The translations under genes were made by a program, and so were the position numbers. The notes under the pieces were generated by a model. It did not search any database. It saw nothing but the letters and a program-made list of their open reading frames with translations, and had not been told where the DNA came from. A stretch of DNA of 64,000 nt from the NCBI GenBank assembly GCA_013365365.1, contig JABVXU010000020.1:310001-374000 (forward strand), read 5' to 3'. The stretch is from Cruorifilaria tuberocauda. Its lineage: Eukaryota; Nematoda; Chromadorea; Rhabditida; Onchocercidae. Of the stretch, positions 40,601-53,100 are shown piece after piece. Numbering within the stretch: the stretch's first letter is position 1; each line of letters starts with the position of its first letter.

Positions 40601-43600
40601 TGTTTCCTTTTCTATCATTCCCACCTTTCCCAAAAATATGATTGAAATATCGAATAAATTAAATTCGAGTAGAGTTCGGACAAAATCCTAAACAAATAGT
40701 CTTCTTTTGACAAAAAAATCGGATTCATATATTTTCATTGTTATTCATTTAATTTTAATTTTGGAATTAATTTTCTTTTCACAATGAAAGATTACAACTT
40801 TCAACATTTGAAAACATATGCGGTATTTCATAACAGTTTCCATTCCTGAGAATGTGTTTATGGGATTTCTAGCTCCGGAAAGTGTAATTTTACCATGAAA
40901 AAACTAATAAAGCACGAGTGAAATGACCCTCAGCTGCTGAAATTGAAGTATTTCTTTTTCTGGAATGACGGTTATTGTAATATATCGCATATTTTGTTGT
41001 GATATCCGACCGATCGATTAGAGAGAGTAGTCATCGGTGTGAATCTGTTAGAGGGCATTTCTACCATTGTATTATCCTATAATCTAAATGTTGCCGTTAT
41101 CCGAGGGAAACTGATTACATTTCCTATTCCAGCTTATATCTATAATAGTTACTTCAAATTTCTTACTCTCTGCATTTAAATATTGTTACATATAGCTCCC
41201 TTAACTTCTCCCAGTGTACTGATTTGCATTCTAGAATAAATTGGTAGATTAAAACTGACTTAAAATTTTGTATAGACCTAATATAAGTACGTTCAAAGCG
41301 TACTGCTGTTCCGTTTACGAATAAGCATAAAATGAGTCATTTCTTAGCTTTAATAATAGCCTTATTCATTTCTACTGCAATTTCATATAATTCAATGAAT
41401 AAATGGAAAAGGATAAATCAGAAAGGACTAAATTATTTAATTGCCTCATGCAAAATATGCCATAATATAAGTAAAAAAGAAAATGTTGCAAGAATGCATT
41501 AAGACATTGAAAATTGAGACAATTATTTATTTCAAAACGTTTTTAAAAGAAATTATGCAAATTTTCTTTAGAAAGAGACTGATTGTAAAGTGAGAGGAAG
41601 AGAAGACGGAAAAAGAATGAATGAATAATCACTCATTGATCTGATATTCAGCGATTTCGTTCAACCATTCTTCGTTATCTATTCGTTTGTTCGTCATTTC
41701 CCACAAAGAATTTTTAGAAAAAAGATTTTTCCTCTCTTTCTATCACTCTAACTGTTTTTTGCAACAAATGTTAAAGTTCCTTACAAAAGTATTTTTTGTT
41801 TTTTACCCGTTCTTTGAATATCCTCTTAAATTTCTGTTAATTTTATCAAATAACAACTTCATGTTTATTATTTAGCTTTATAGGTTCAATTCATTATAGC
41901 TCTAATACCCTTTCAAAACGTCTCTCTCCACTTACATTCTGCAATTTTTCAGCATAATTTTTTTTGCTAATTAAGTGATAAGCAAAAAGTGATGTTTAGC
42001 GAAGGATGTTTTTCTATTGTTGAGAAAAGGACGTGAAATATTTCCGGGTTCCCTGATTTATAGATAGCCTATTAATTTACAAAAATTTTTTTAATAGCAG
42101 TTCTAAAAGTCATTAAGCAGAAGAGAGAAATGAAAAAAAAGAACCTGACAAATCTGTACGAACGGAAAAGGAAGCGTTTGAACTGTGATTTTACTATTTA
42201 CTGCGATGAATCACCGCAGATAGTACTTGAGAGGGTGGAAAAGCCGATCGCACGGGGAACAGACATTTGTATAAAATTTCTTTTTCCTTTTTTTGTAATC
42301 CACAATTCACATACACACACCAACACGCACACACATACACATAAACAATTGTGGGTGAGGATTACATAACCCATTTTATCGGTCATTAGTACTTGCAAAC
42401 TTCCCATCCAGAGTGTAAAAAACATCCCGCTATATTCCATCATATCGATCTTGATGGTATGTTGTTAGTATATTGTTATTTTCACTAATTTAAATTTACA
42501 ATCTTGTTAAAATAGTCAGACTTATTTTGTGGAAAATTTCAAAAAAAATTGACCTTGAGATGCGGGAAAAGTTACTGAGTTACTGAGCTATTGATAAGCA
42601 ATGATTTAAATATGCTTTTTTTTTTAATTAATATTTCCTTCTCTAGCTTATCTAAATTCTATCATTTTGCTCTATCATTTATTTCGTTTCATCCTATTTG
42701 ATCTATCATTATCATTAACCGTGTAAGGAACGGATAAGGCATATTAAGTAAGTGTGAATAGATGATTAAGTGTAAATAAAACACATTGACTTTAATCGGA
42801 CTTCATCTTTAAGGGGGCGATTTTTTTTCGTTTTGGCAAGTTATAATGCAAACAAATAGCAAAGTTAATAAGGATGTTTATTTTTAAAACTAAAGTCATA
42901 CTTTCTTAGATTATTCAAATTAATGACAATATTAGAAAAACATGAAAAAATGATTCTAATCCTTTCGGAGAATAACTTATTCAGCTTGTTTCTTGTCTTT
43001 TATCAATTAATTCTTTGCATTTGATAACACAAAATAATTTGATCCTTCGGACATCTGCTTTGCTCGTATTACCTTGGAGATGACATCATGAAAGGATGTA
43101 TTGTGCATGTAATTATTTTTTGTTTCCTGAAAACTTACAATTTTCTTGAAAATTGACAAAAAATGTTAGAATAACTTAATTAAAAACAGATAACTACTAC
43201 ATTGATTATTATTAATTCTGATCTTCATTTTCAACGAGCAAATTAAAATACGCAGCTAAATGAGACATTCAAATTTCTTATCTACTCATTTTTTAAAGAA
43301 AGGTATTATTTTTACTTAGTAAATATTAGCATTGTTCAAACTTTAACATTTGTAGCGATAATTATGATCAGTTATTTTCTAAAGAAGAATTTTTCTTCCC
43401 TCAATTAATTTTTTATTCTAGCATGACTTTCACTGTCTTACTTGGCCACCTGTATTATAATGATAATTTCAGGCTTCTCCAAACCAATCGGCAACCTCTT
43501 CCGCTTTAGAATCCTCTCAACTTCGTCAGCAACAACAACAACAACAACAGCCCAATCGACCACTTACTGCTAACGAAATAAAAGCGGCGAAGATTCGAGA

Positions 43601-46600
43601 AGCGTTGGAGAAAATGCGTGAAGCTGATATCAAGAAAATTTACGTGAAGTTTTTCATCGACGATGGCTCATCCACTATTTCTTTACTTATCGATGAAAGG
43701 TGGACAGTTGCTGAGTGCATCCGTCGAATCGCCATGAAATTGAATGTCCCGTTGAGTGAACATCATGCTATCGTCGAAGAATATCCCGATCTTTATATTA
43801 GTAACTTTTCGTTTTTTATCATTCCTGCTTCTCAAACATACCTTTATTTCATTGATTAATTTGTTGTGAATTGATCACTATGCTATCATCTGTTACATTA
43901 TTGCTTCTGAATTCCAAAAAATGAGAGTAAAACTTCATAATTTTTTTAAAATTCATTTTCGTCAGATGCCTAGTATAGTTTAGTTTTTTTATAGATATTG
44001 TATTTCAGTGTTAAAAATGAATCATCTTATCAGCAAATGCGACCAAGCAGTAAAATATTACTATATTAACAAATAAATAAAATACTGTGGGGTGTGGGTT
44101 ATGTTGAATATAGGACAGGTTATTGCAGAAATCAAATCAGATATTTTCGTGTTTTAAAGAAAATATATGAAAAGTAAACAAATTAATGATTTATATTTTT
44201 TACCTGTATTCCATGCATTTCCATGATTTCAAACTTATGATATTCGTTGATATTATTTTAGAACGGATGTATGAGGATCATGAATATTTGGTGGAAAATA
44301 TAATGATGTGGACATTGAATTCTCAAAATAAATTGTATTTTACGCGACGTTTGGATAAATATTCATTTTTGGACCAACCGGAAGAATTTCTCGTAACTCA
44401 GAAAAATATCGATACATTGGTACATGGTCCACCATCACCGACTACAAAACGACATGTTGTTAGGGTAAGTTTCTTGTACTGCACTTGGAAAGAACAAAAT
44501 ATTGGAAAATAAGATGAATTAATGGATGACTTTTCCGCATGTTATGATAATTAAAAATGTGCCTTGAGGAATTAATGATTGCAAGCATCTTAATCAGTAA
44601 TTGCTAAATATCATAAAATAAATTCAAACTCAGATGGAAAGTTTTACGAGAAGAACATAATTATTTTAAATTGTATTTTGTGCGTCTCATAGCAATTGAC
44701 AGTGCATAACTGTTGTATATCATTGATGCAGCTAAGATTGTATTTAATCTAGTCTATTATCCTTGAATTATTTGCACGAAACTTCTCGGGATAAACTGTG
44801 AAGAATGTACTGCAACCGGTTGATACACTTTAAGTTGGTGCTGAACAGCCTTATTCCAGCCTTATTTTTAATTTGAAAAAAATCGATCATTCTATTAACA
44901 AATATTGCAGCCAAGGAGAATGATCAGGAAAAGATTTTAGCAGAACGTCGTTCTTTATATTATAAGATATTTCAGGAATTTTTTGACGGAGACAATGTAC
45001 AGCCACCGGAAACAGAAGGTTGGTTGTTTCTAAAATCAGATGGTAAGAAATCATGGAAGAAACACTTTTTCGTTCTCCGTTTATCTGGTCTCTATTATTG
45101 TCCAAAGGGTAAGAGTCGTAATTCGAAAGATTTGCAATGCTTGATGAATATGCAAACTAATCAAGTTTATACGGCTATCGATTGGAAGAAGAAATATAAA
45201 GCACCGTCCAGTTATGGTTTCGCAATCAAAGTATGCCATTATTGAAATCATTTCATGCGTTTAGAATTACAAATTTACATTTGATCATACTAATTTAATT
45301 TATATAATTAAACGAATCATGACCATACTGATTATAAATATGTTTGAAATTTTTACTAATCTAAAGTTCGGTTATGGCAATGAACTTTTTAACTGATTTT
45401 TTAGATTAACTTATCTCTTTAATCAAGTTTTTGTTTTTATTGTATTGATTTTCATGTAATCATTAATTTTTCGAAAAAAACTTATTTAAATTTCACTGTT
45501 TAGAGGATTTTTCGTTTCATTTACAAAGTTAATTAGATTAAATTTTCTGTCACAAAATTAATTAATATCAACATTCTCAACTATTTTGAGGAATTTTAGC
45601 ATCCAAAAATTCAAGTGAAAGCATCGAAATACATCAAATACGTTTGTATCGAAGATGCATTAACATTTCATAAATGGATCGTAGCTCTGAGGATTGCAAA
45701 GGTTAGTTATCATTTTCACTATCCAATTTATCTTTCTTTCCAAATATTTGTGCCTTCCTTCATTCCATCTGAACATCTTGGAATTTTTTGATTTGCTTAT
45801 GTTTCAAGAAAATATTAAAATGAATAATTTCAAAGTGAGAAATAATTATGACTTCACAAGCAAACCATTGACTGCACTCTGGATATTGTTAAATATCTCA
45901 ACATTAATTTTTTCCGCCCATAAAATTGTCATATCTCTTCTAGAATGGTCAAAACTTATACGAAAATTACATAGAGATGAAGAAGCAACAACAGCAAAGA
46001 GAATCGAACGGAGTAATTCAACCTGTAAAAGTTGGCATCCCACAAGTTTCACCTGTTGATTCTAATCGTGTATCATTTGTTGAAATGCGAAAATCCACCA
46101 TACGGCAATGCCAGCAGCAAGATTCATCACCTCTGCTAAATTTGAGTCGTGATTTGCGCACTCCAATCTCATCTAGGTTATCAGTCGGGAATAGTAATGA
46201 TGGAAATTCTTCATATCATCAAAATAGTATCATTTTTGATCAGGTATATTACTTTCAGATATCCTTGCTACTAATCTTACTTATCATTTCAGAATCGAAC
46301 TTATTTCACCCTAAAATGCAAAATCATTTTCAGTGTGATGATATCATAACGGGTACTATAAAACGAGCACCATGCGATGTAATGCTTAATAATAGACAAT
46401 CAACAATGACTGATCATCGAAGTTCTAGTGATGGTATTGCCTCACCAAGCGGTCGTAGCGGTGGTACCGCAGAGAGTGATAGTGATGAAGAGCAATTTCC
46501 GCCACCTCCACCAACTGTAGCCGCAACCATTTCACACGGAGATGATTCTCGTGATCGTAAATATTTAAATTAAAAAATTTTGTACCATGTTTAATTTGGT

Positions 46601-47864
46601 ATTATCCATTAATGTGAGTATGATTTTCTGAAACTTTCCTTCCGTCTAGCGAAGTCCATTTGCACTTAAACAGAAGAAAGAAAAGATTGAATTCTATTAG
46701 AAATTTTAGAAGTATTGACATTTCCGTTCCATATTGCTCTCTATGTGATTTAATTTTTAGCATTTTTTAAGATGTACATAGTAATATAGCCGACAGTATA
46801 TGTGATAGTCAAAGTGGTGCTCATCCGACAATGGTACCAATCTCAAAATTTAACTTTCCTGAACAGCAACAGCCAAGTACCAGTCATATAAGCACTACGC
46901 GATATCATAATGAATTTTCATTAGCATATGCTAAAAGCAACGGTAACTATGTACCAAACGTGAAACCTGTTATGGCACCAGTACCACCAGCAAAACCACA
47001 ATTTGTGATGCAAAGTAGACGAGATAACAATCAAATGATTGGCACTGAAGTATTCTCATTTTTTTTTTCACTCGAATTAAATTATTTTTCTCTCAGAAAA
47101 GTCAGTAATTGAATTTTGCTATTTAATGTGATTAATTCCATACTTTTCTTCTTTTTTGGCTTAGGGCAGCTTACAAAGAGGTAAATGCTTTTTTCTTTTT
47201 GTCTTTTTTCTATTTAATTTTTATGACCAATAAAAGAAAAGAAATTTTAACTTACTACCAGGAATGTATAATCTATTGGATCAGATATTTCATTTCTATT
47301 TGATTACTATTTCCTTATGATTACTATTCTGGTAAGAGGTAATTATGTCAATATTTCAGAACGGTCTTACAATGAGCAGTCATCAGTTGGGAACAGTTCC
47401 TTCTCAAATAACATTGACATCACTACCCAAGAAGATACCACCGCCTCCACCACCGAAACGCTCAGATACCACTAAACTTCAATCGGTAATTTATTTTTTA
47501 TCATTATCCTCAGTAATTTTTTCATGATTTCCAAAAAAATCCAAATTCCATTTGTAATTGCCCACTATCTAAAGTTAGGAAGAATGAAACGATGAATGAT
47601 ACTTCGAAATATATCTTTATGAAGTGAAGTACTACTACTGGTGATTAAATTTTAGGAAATATTTGAAATTTCAAAATTTAAATATCATCAAAGTATTCCG
47701 GTCCTAAATTTGAATTAAAATTTCTTATTAAAAACCTTTCATTAGAAAAATTAGTCCTTCTTGGTTCGTGGATGAATTTAATTTTTCAGATGAATGCTGA
47801 AGCTTTACATTCGGAACTGGAAATAGCTATGGCAAGGAGATTACAGAAAATTGGACAGTTTTAA
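37294..47864 (+). CDS. mig-10: MIG-10 / lamellipodin / RIAM family adaptor (RA + PH domains), 12 exons
   Basis: Exons: 37294-37627, 38760-38955, 40295-40544, 43473-43800, 44262-44464, 44916-45230, 45600-45701, 45944-46243, 46334-46556, 46772-47049, 47360-47485, 47790-47864; all phases match, giving 909 residues. The start is the ATG at 37294, directly after a T-rich tract ending TTGAAG. Domains: an MRL N-terminal helix ([18 protein letters not shown], about residues 112-130) like the RIAM talin-binding segment; an 8-Gln run; a coiled coil; a Ras-association domain (about 311-400; [23 protein letters not shown]); a PH domain (about 471-575; [42 protein letters not shown]); and proline-rich Ena/VASP-type ligands ([11 protein letters not shown] and [12 protein letters not shown]). 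It ends with a helix, [20 protein letters not shown] proteins bind Ras-family GTPases and phosphoinositides and recruit Ena/VASP to drive actin protrusion; in C. elegans MIG-10 guides axons and migrating neurons. Alternative 5' ends and a microexon are listed separately. Confidence 0.93.
42309..42342. repeat. (AC)n repeat in a mig-10 intron
   Basis: Interrupted AC repeat inside the intron 40545-43472. It produces false open frames on both strands. The rest of that 2.9-kb intron is AT-rich with no further exon that I can support. Confidence 0.88.
43527..43550 (+). repeat. Eight-codon glutamine run in mig-10 (CAG/CAA)
   Basis: Codons CAG, six CAA, CAG in the fourth main mig-10 exon, just before the coiled-coil and RA segments. 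A likely length-variable site. Confidence 0.95.
47165..47180 (+). other. mig-10: Candidate 16-nt frame-switching microexon of mig-10
   Basis: Between exons 47049 and 47360 lies a 16-base segment with an excellent polypyrimidine tract and TTAG acceptor before it and GAG/GTAAAT after it. Skipping it keeps the frame that leads to [12 protein letters not shown] and the C-terminal helix. Including it shifts the next exon to another frame that stays open for 37 further codons and stops at 47473-47475. See findings. Confidence 0.5.
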
Positions 47865-50173
47865 TTACCCATTTTTTTCAGCATTGTGATTATATACCAC
47901 TTTCATTTCTTTAATTAAATGTTGCGTAAGTTCTTTTGTTTGTATCCTCACATACCGTAAGTTTGGTATCACTGGTAGTTCCACGTGCGTGTTTTTTTTG
48001 TTTGTACCTAAAGTAATATGTTTTCTTTTTTGCACGTGAAACTTTTTTTTGTTGAAGTTAAGAAAGAATTCTTAACTTATTTTTTATTTCTTTTGAAATA
48101 TTTTTCTTATTTTTTATTTTTGTAAAGATCGAATAATTAATAGTGAAGTAATTGCTTATAATAGTTTATTAAACATTTTTATTTATTAAATTTAAATAAT
48201 AAAAATTTTATTATAAAATAAAATATTATCTATTTAATTCACAATCATTTAATGCAAAGTTTTATTTGAAGCTATCAAAGTGAACAATTGTGAAGGAGAT
48301 TAAAGCCATAAAATTTTTTTATTTATGTTTAAATTTTTTACTTTTTTACCTTACTTATGAAGTTTTTCAATTATTTCCAACTTTCTTTCTCAGTTATATA
48401 ATGAAATTATTTACTATTTTCATTTGCTATGCTCATTTTTGTAAAATTTTCCCATATAAATTATCACTTCACGAAAAACATATACAGAGATACGGCAGCC
48501 AAAAATCTATAGCTTCATCTCTTAAGTGATATTCTTATCAGTTAGCAATCAATATTATTGCAGTATTATCGATCCCTAGATGAGTGAACATTTCATGAAA
48601 ATGATGTTCAGTTGAGAATGGAAGAACTTGGTTTCTGTCGTTCTTTAATCATCTGAATCAGTAAAAGTACCACCATGCTGAGCATCCTTACCAATAAAGT
48701 ATGCTTACTGTAACGATAGTTTTTTTAATTACCGGTGTTTTATTTTTTTTGGTCTTTATTTGCTCGTTTGTATATATGCGACTATAACTTTCAATATTCT
48801 TGTGTTTTAAATAAGGGACTCTTTTGAACCACTTGTTGTTTTTGTTGACCTGGATTACCCACGAAAAGTCTATCTTGATTCTGAAATTAACCGTAAATTG
48901 TGTCAGGATAGTATTTGATCTGTTTTAAAATTGCTTAGTGATTTATTCGAATCATAAAAATTCGGCAGTCATCGTCTGCAGCAAATTTTTCACAGTATTG
49001 AATAAAATAAATTCATCGCTTATGCGCTTTATTTTTGAAGGTTAAGGGTTTTTATATCGAATTCGGAACTTCGAAGCTAAAACAATTTGATGCAACATAA
49101 CTTAATAACGGGATGACTATGCGCTCTACATTAATTAATTCTCGCGGTGTAAAGTTTTACGGTTCAGACATTTCAGTATGATTCAGAAATTAACCTGGAA
49201 TCTGATTTCTTTCAGTCTTCGATGGAAAGCGGAGTGAAAAGATGCAAAGTTTTAATCAGCATATAATTTGGCATAAATATTTATTTCTGATAAATTTTCT
49301 CGTGCAAGAACAATAATCTTGTGATACTAATTAAGGAGCAGTTTAAATAAGCTATTTAGTAATTAAAGAACGTTGCTAAACTTATCGATCCGTATAATGA
49401 GGCAGAAAAAGAGGAAAAGATGTATGGAAACTGTATAGGTGAAAGTATGAAGAAGGATTGGAAGTTATGACGCAGAATGAAAATGGGAAGATTAAAGAAT
49501 GCCTTACTTTAACATAAAATGCAGCAAAAAAAAATTAAAAATGATATAGAAAAAAGCAATTCATATTGGGTAATAGTTTCACGTAAAATATAACGTAAAG
49601 TTTTTAATGGCTATAATAGTCACAAGGAGTTGATTACGTTGTAGTTAACAGTAACTAAAAAATATGATTTGGAAAAATTTCAAAAATAAGCCAAATGTAC
49701 CGTAATGTAAATGTAGCATAATACTTTAATAAGTCTAAAATGTCAAAAACTGTTATTTGTGATACGTTTTAAATAATACAAAAATTCCATTGAAAGAAAA
49801 AAGAATGGGTTCTTCCGTTTTTCGTGCAAAATTATTGAAGGAATTTTGATATTCGATTCCGTTAAAATGTATGAAGAAAATTTTACATTTCAAATCATGA
49901 AGAAAAATTTCCATTTCTACTTTTTATACAATAGCATAATATACGACGAAAAGGAATAGATCAGATTTCAAAATATATTTTAATATAATTTTTCTCCAGA
50001 AGTTACATTAAAACACCAGAAGTTATATCGAGAAAATACATTTGAGCTAATATCATTTTCTTTTTGTGAATTATATTGAGCTTATAAAGAGCTTCAGAAA
50101 TAAAAAAAAAATTGGCACTGCAGGAAAAAAAATTAATACTTTAAAAAATAATAATATGAAGAAGTATTAGATT
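47865..50173. other. Convergent intergenic region between mig-10 and the unnamed scaffold gene
   Basis: About 2.3 kb with no supported coding sequence. It should hold the 3' ends of both genes. A small hairpin with 10-bp arms (48055-48064 and 48069-48078) lies about 190 bases after the mig-10 stop. The left arm of an 82-bp inverted repeat lies at 48527-48608. Confidence 0.6.
48527..48608 (+). repeat. Left arm of an 82-bp inverted repeat
   Basis: Begins TGATATTCTTATCAGTTAGC and ends TCATGAAAATGATGTT. Its reverse complement occurs at 50266-50347 with 76 of 82 bases identical and no gaps; five of the six differences cluster near the middle. The similarity stops abruptly at both ends. Confidence 0.95.
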
Positions 50174-53100
50174 TTAACGTCTACGATCCGATTCGGTTTC
50201 ACGTTTATAACTACATTCTTGTGATTGTTCCCTGCAAAAAAGCTTCATTTGAAATATTAAATTCCAACATCATTTTCATGAAATGTTCATTCATCTAGGG
50301 ATCGATAATACTGCAACAGTATCAGTTGCTAACTGATAAGAATATCAATGTGATCAATTAAAGCAATCAAGTAAGGGTCTTAAAGAATAAAGAAATGAGG
50401 AAAATTTCATCAATGCAGAAAACTGACGAGCTGAAGAAATTTTTTCTCAGATAACGCAGTTCTTAAGAATAAATAAATTGAAGAATGATTTTCAAATAAT
50501 TTTGAATACTATTTATCCCGAAGAATACTCGAAGTTTAAATCGAAAGTTAAAAGCAACTCACTTATATTCAGTGGGATTTCCATCTTTATTGATACGACG
50601 ACCACTACTACTTTTAACTTCTCGATCATAAATCTCATAACCACCGGGTATTTGCTCATGACGATGATCACGTTCATACATATTTCCACCGTTATTTGAC
50701 ATATTTGGCAATGGCATTAATAGCGAATCACGAAATTCATTCTCCAGTCGAGCCATATCTTCATTACGTCTAAATAAAATTAAACATTACTGGAGAATCC
50801 TATTACATTAAATATTGAATTTTACAATTGTTTAATTAACCGTCTGATAGATTGTGAAAAGCCACGTCCTTCATCCCAATCAGCATAACTTCGACTTTTA
50901 GTGATTGGTCTGTAGAAATCATCGGATGGTGCTCCGGTACGATGTGGTGGAGGTATTGGCGCATCACGATCACGAGGTAAAGTTGGTGGAAATTCCACAA
51001 ATGGACCACCACTCTGCTGACTACCACGGCGATAGGATGATGAACGATAATAATCACCATCGTAATTGATACCCGAACCCGAATCGTACACATCACCTTG
51101 AAAATTATAATTAAATAATCTTTCATCAATTCAACCATTAAGGTAATTTTTTAAATTAAACATCTCATGTACATTGATTTTATGTTTTGAATAATAATTT
51201 AAATTCAGATTAAAAGTTAACAAGTGATTTTAAATGAATGTTCTAACGAGTAGAAAGACTTTTGTGAATGCGTCCACTGCGACCCGATGAGCTATGATGT
51301 ACTTCGCGAATATCACCATTCGGATTGTAACGTAACTCTCCACGCCTCAAGCTGTCAGATAATGATGAACCGTAACGTCCACTAGATAAGTTTCCATTTG
51401 TTATCAGACGTCCATCATCGTAGAAACGCTGAAGCTATCTTTATGTCACATGATTCATTATGGCAAATAAAAAATCAAAGGAAAATTTCGCAATTTTAAT
51501 GCTTCTTTTAAGCACATTTTCCTCGTTGATTTCCTGAGATATTTACTTAAACTGTCAAGAATAAATATACCCCATCCTTTTCACGACGTGTTGTTACAGA
51601 TCGCATATAGCTCTCATGTCCAGGTAAATAACCATTCTGTCGTGATAACGAATTGCTACGATAACCTGAAAACGATAACTATGATTGTTTTCTAAAAATT
51701 CACCCAAGGAAAACACTAATAATGTTGAAGGCTTGTAATTTGAAATCTGCAATCTATATAAGTAATTACTTACAATTCATCCAATATTTCGGCTATCAAT
51801 TTTTCTAGATTAAATATTTCTAAATTAATTTTTACAGATAAAAACAAAACAATTGCAAATGAACAATGTTAATGAAACGATGGACAATTGTAATTAGTAA
51901 TCAATACAAGTATTATGATAAGTTCGATTTGCAACATTGTAAAGGATCTGTTGAATTCGATCGATGAGAATAAACGAATTGTGCAACCTGTGGTATCAGT
52001 ACTCCGATCATATTTTCCTTATCAAGCTTTAAAAATTGATACCAAATGATTTTCGTCTTCATGATATTTAAGATGACTAATCTATTATTATCTGATTGTA
52101 AGTAGATCTGAACAGTATCAAAGATTGTCAGAAAAAGAACTTAATGAAGTGAAATAGGACAAATTGCTTAGTTTATGCTGAAGAATTAATTATGCAAGAA
52201 TTCGAGTCATAGCACACAACATACGGATTTGTGGAATAAAACAGTATAAGAATTTGTGGTCAACATGAGACAAGAATTTATAGTTAATACGACCATAAAA
52301 GATGGTATTACATCAAACAATATGTGAGTAACGTTCACTCTGGAAACTGCAATCTGTATTTGTTTTAAACTTTGCTAAAAAATCTCTACGATCAATAATA
52401 TAATAATTACAACCAAAATCCAACTTTAATGCTTTAATAAGCAATGATAGCTTGGTTCATTGCAGGAAATTAAACTTTCCAAGCTACGGCACTTTATTTC
52501 CATCTTTACAATTTTCAGTTCCCATATATGACTATGTATTTTAAAATAAGATTTAACATAAAAAAGGAAATCAAGTGCTTCACCTTCGTCACTGTATCCG
52601 TTACATCCATAAGCTTCACGATTACTACGATGATGATAACTTCGATGGGAGCTTCGATGCTTCTTTTCTTTTTTCTCTTTCCGTTGTACACGTCTTTCAA
52701 TTTCTTCAATTCGTTTATGCTCTTCCACTCTTTGTACTGTTTCCGTTATTTTTGGCTTCTAAAATTATTTTATTTTTCCATCATTTATCATTTAATCTAT
52801 TTCAGGATTTCCAAAAAAAAAGAAAAAAACAAAGAAAAATCTGGAAAGAAAAATTTAATGTTTCAATATAAATAATTTTAATCTCTTAAAGTTGAAAAAT
52901 CTTTTAAAGTTATAAAATTTAAAATATCTTTCAAATAATAATTAAAAAATTAATACTAACAGCTGCAGCAATTCGCCGTTCATCCCAACGATCAGTTTGT
53001 ACTATCTGTCGTGGTTCATCTGCATACATCATCTGATTCTTAGTTTCCAATTCACGACGTTTCATAATACCGCGAGGCTTATCATCCTGAAAAATTATCC

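Noticed and set aside
42130..42443. Open frames on both strands spanning an AC repeat in a mig-10 intron
   Set aside because: Driven by simple sequence; no splice sites and no conservation signal.
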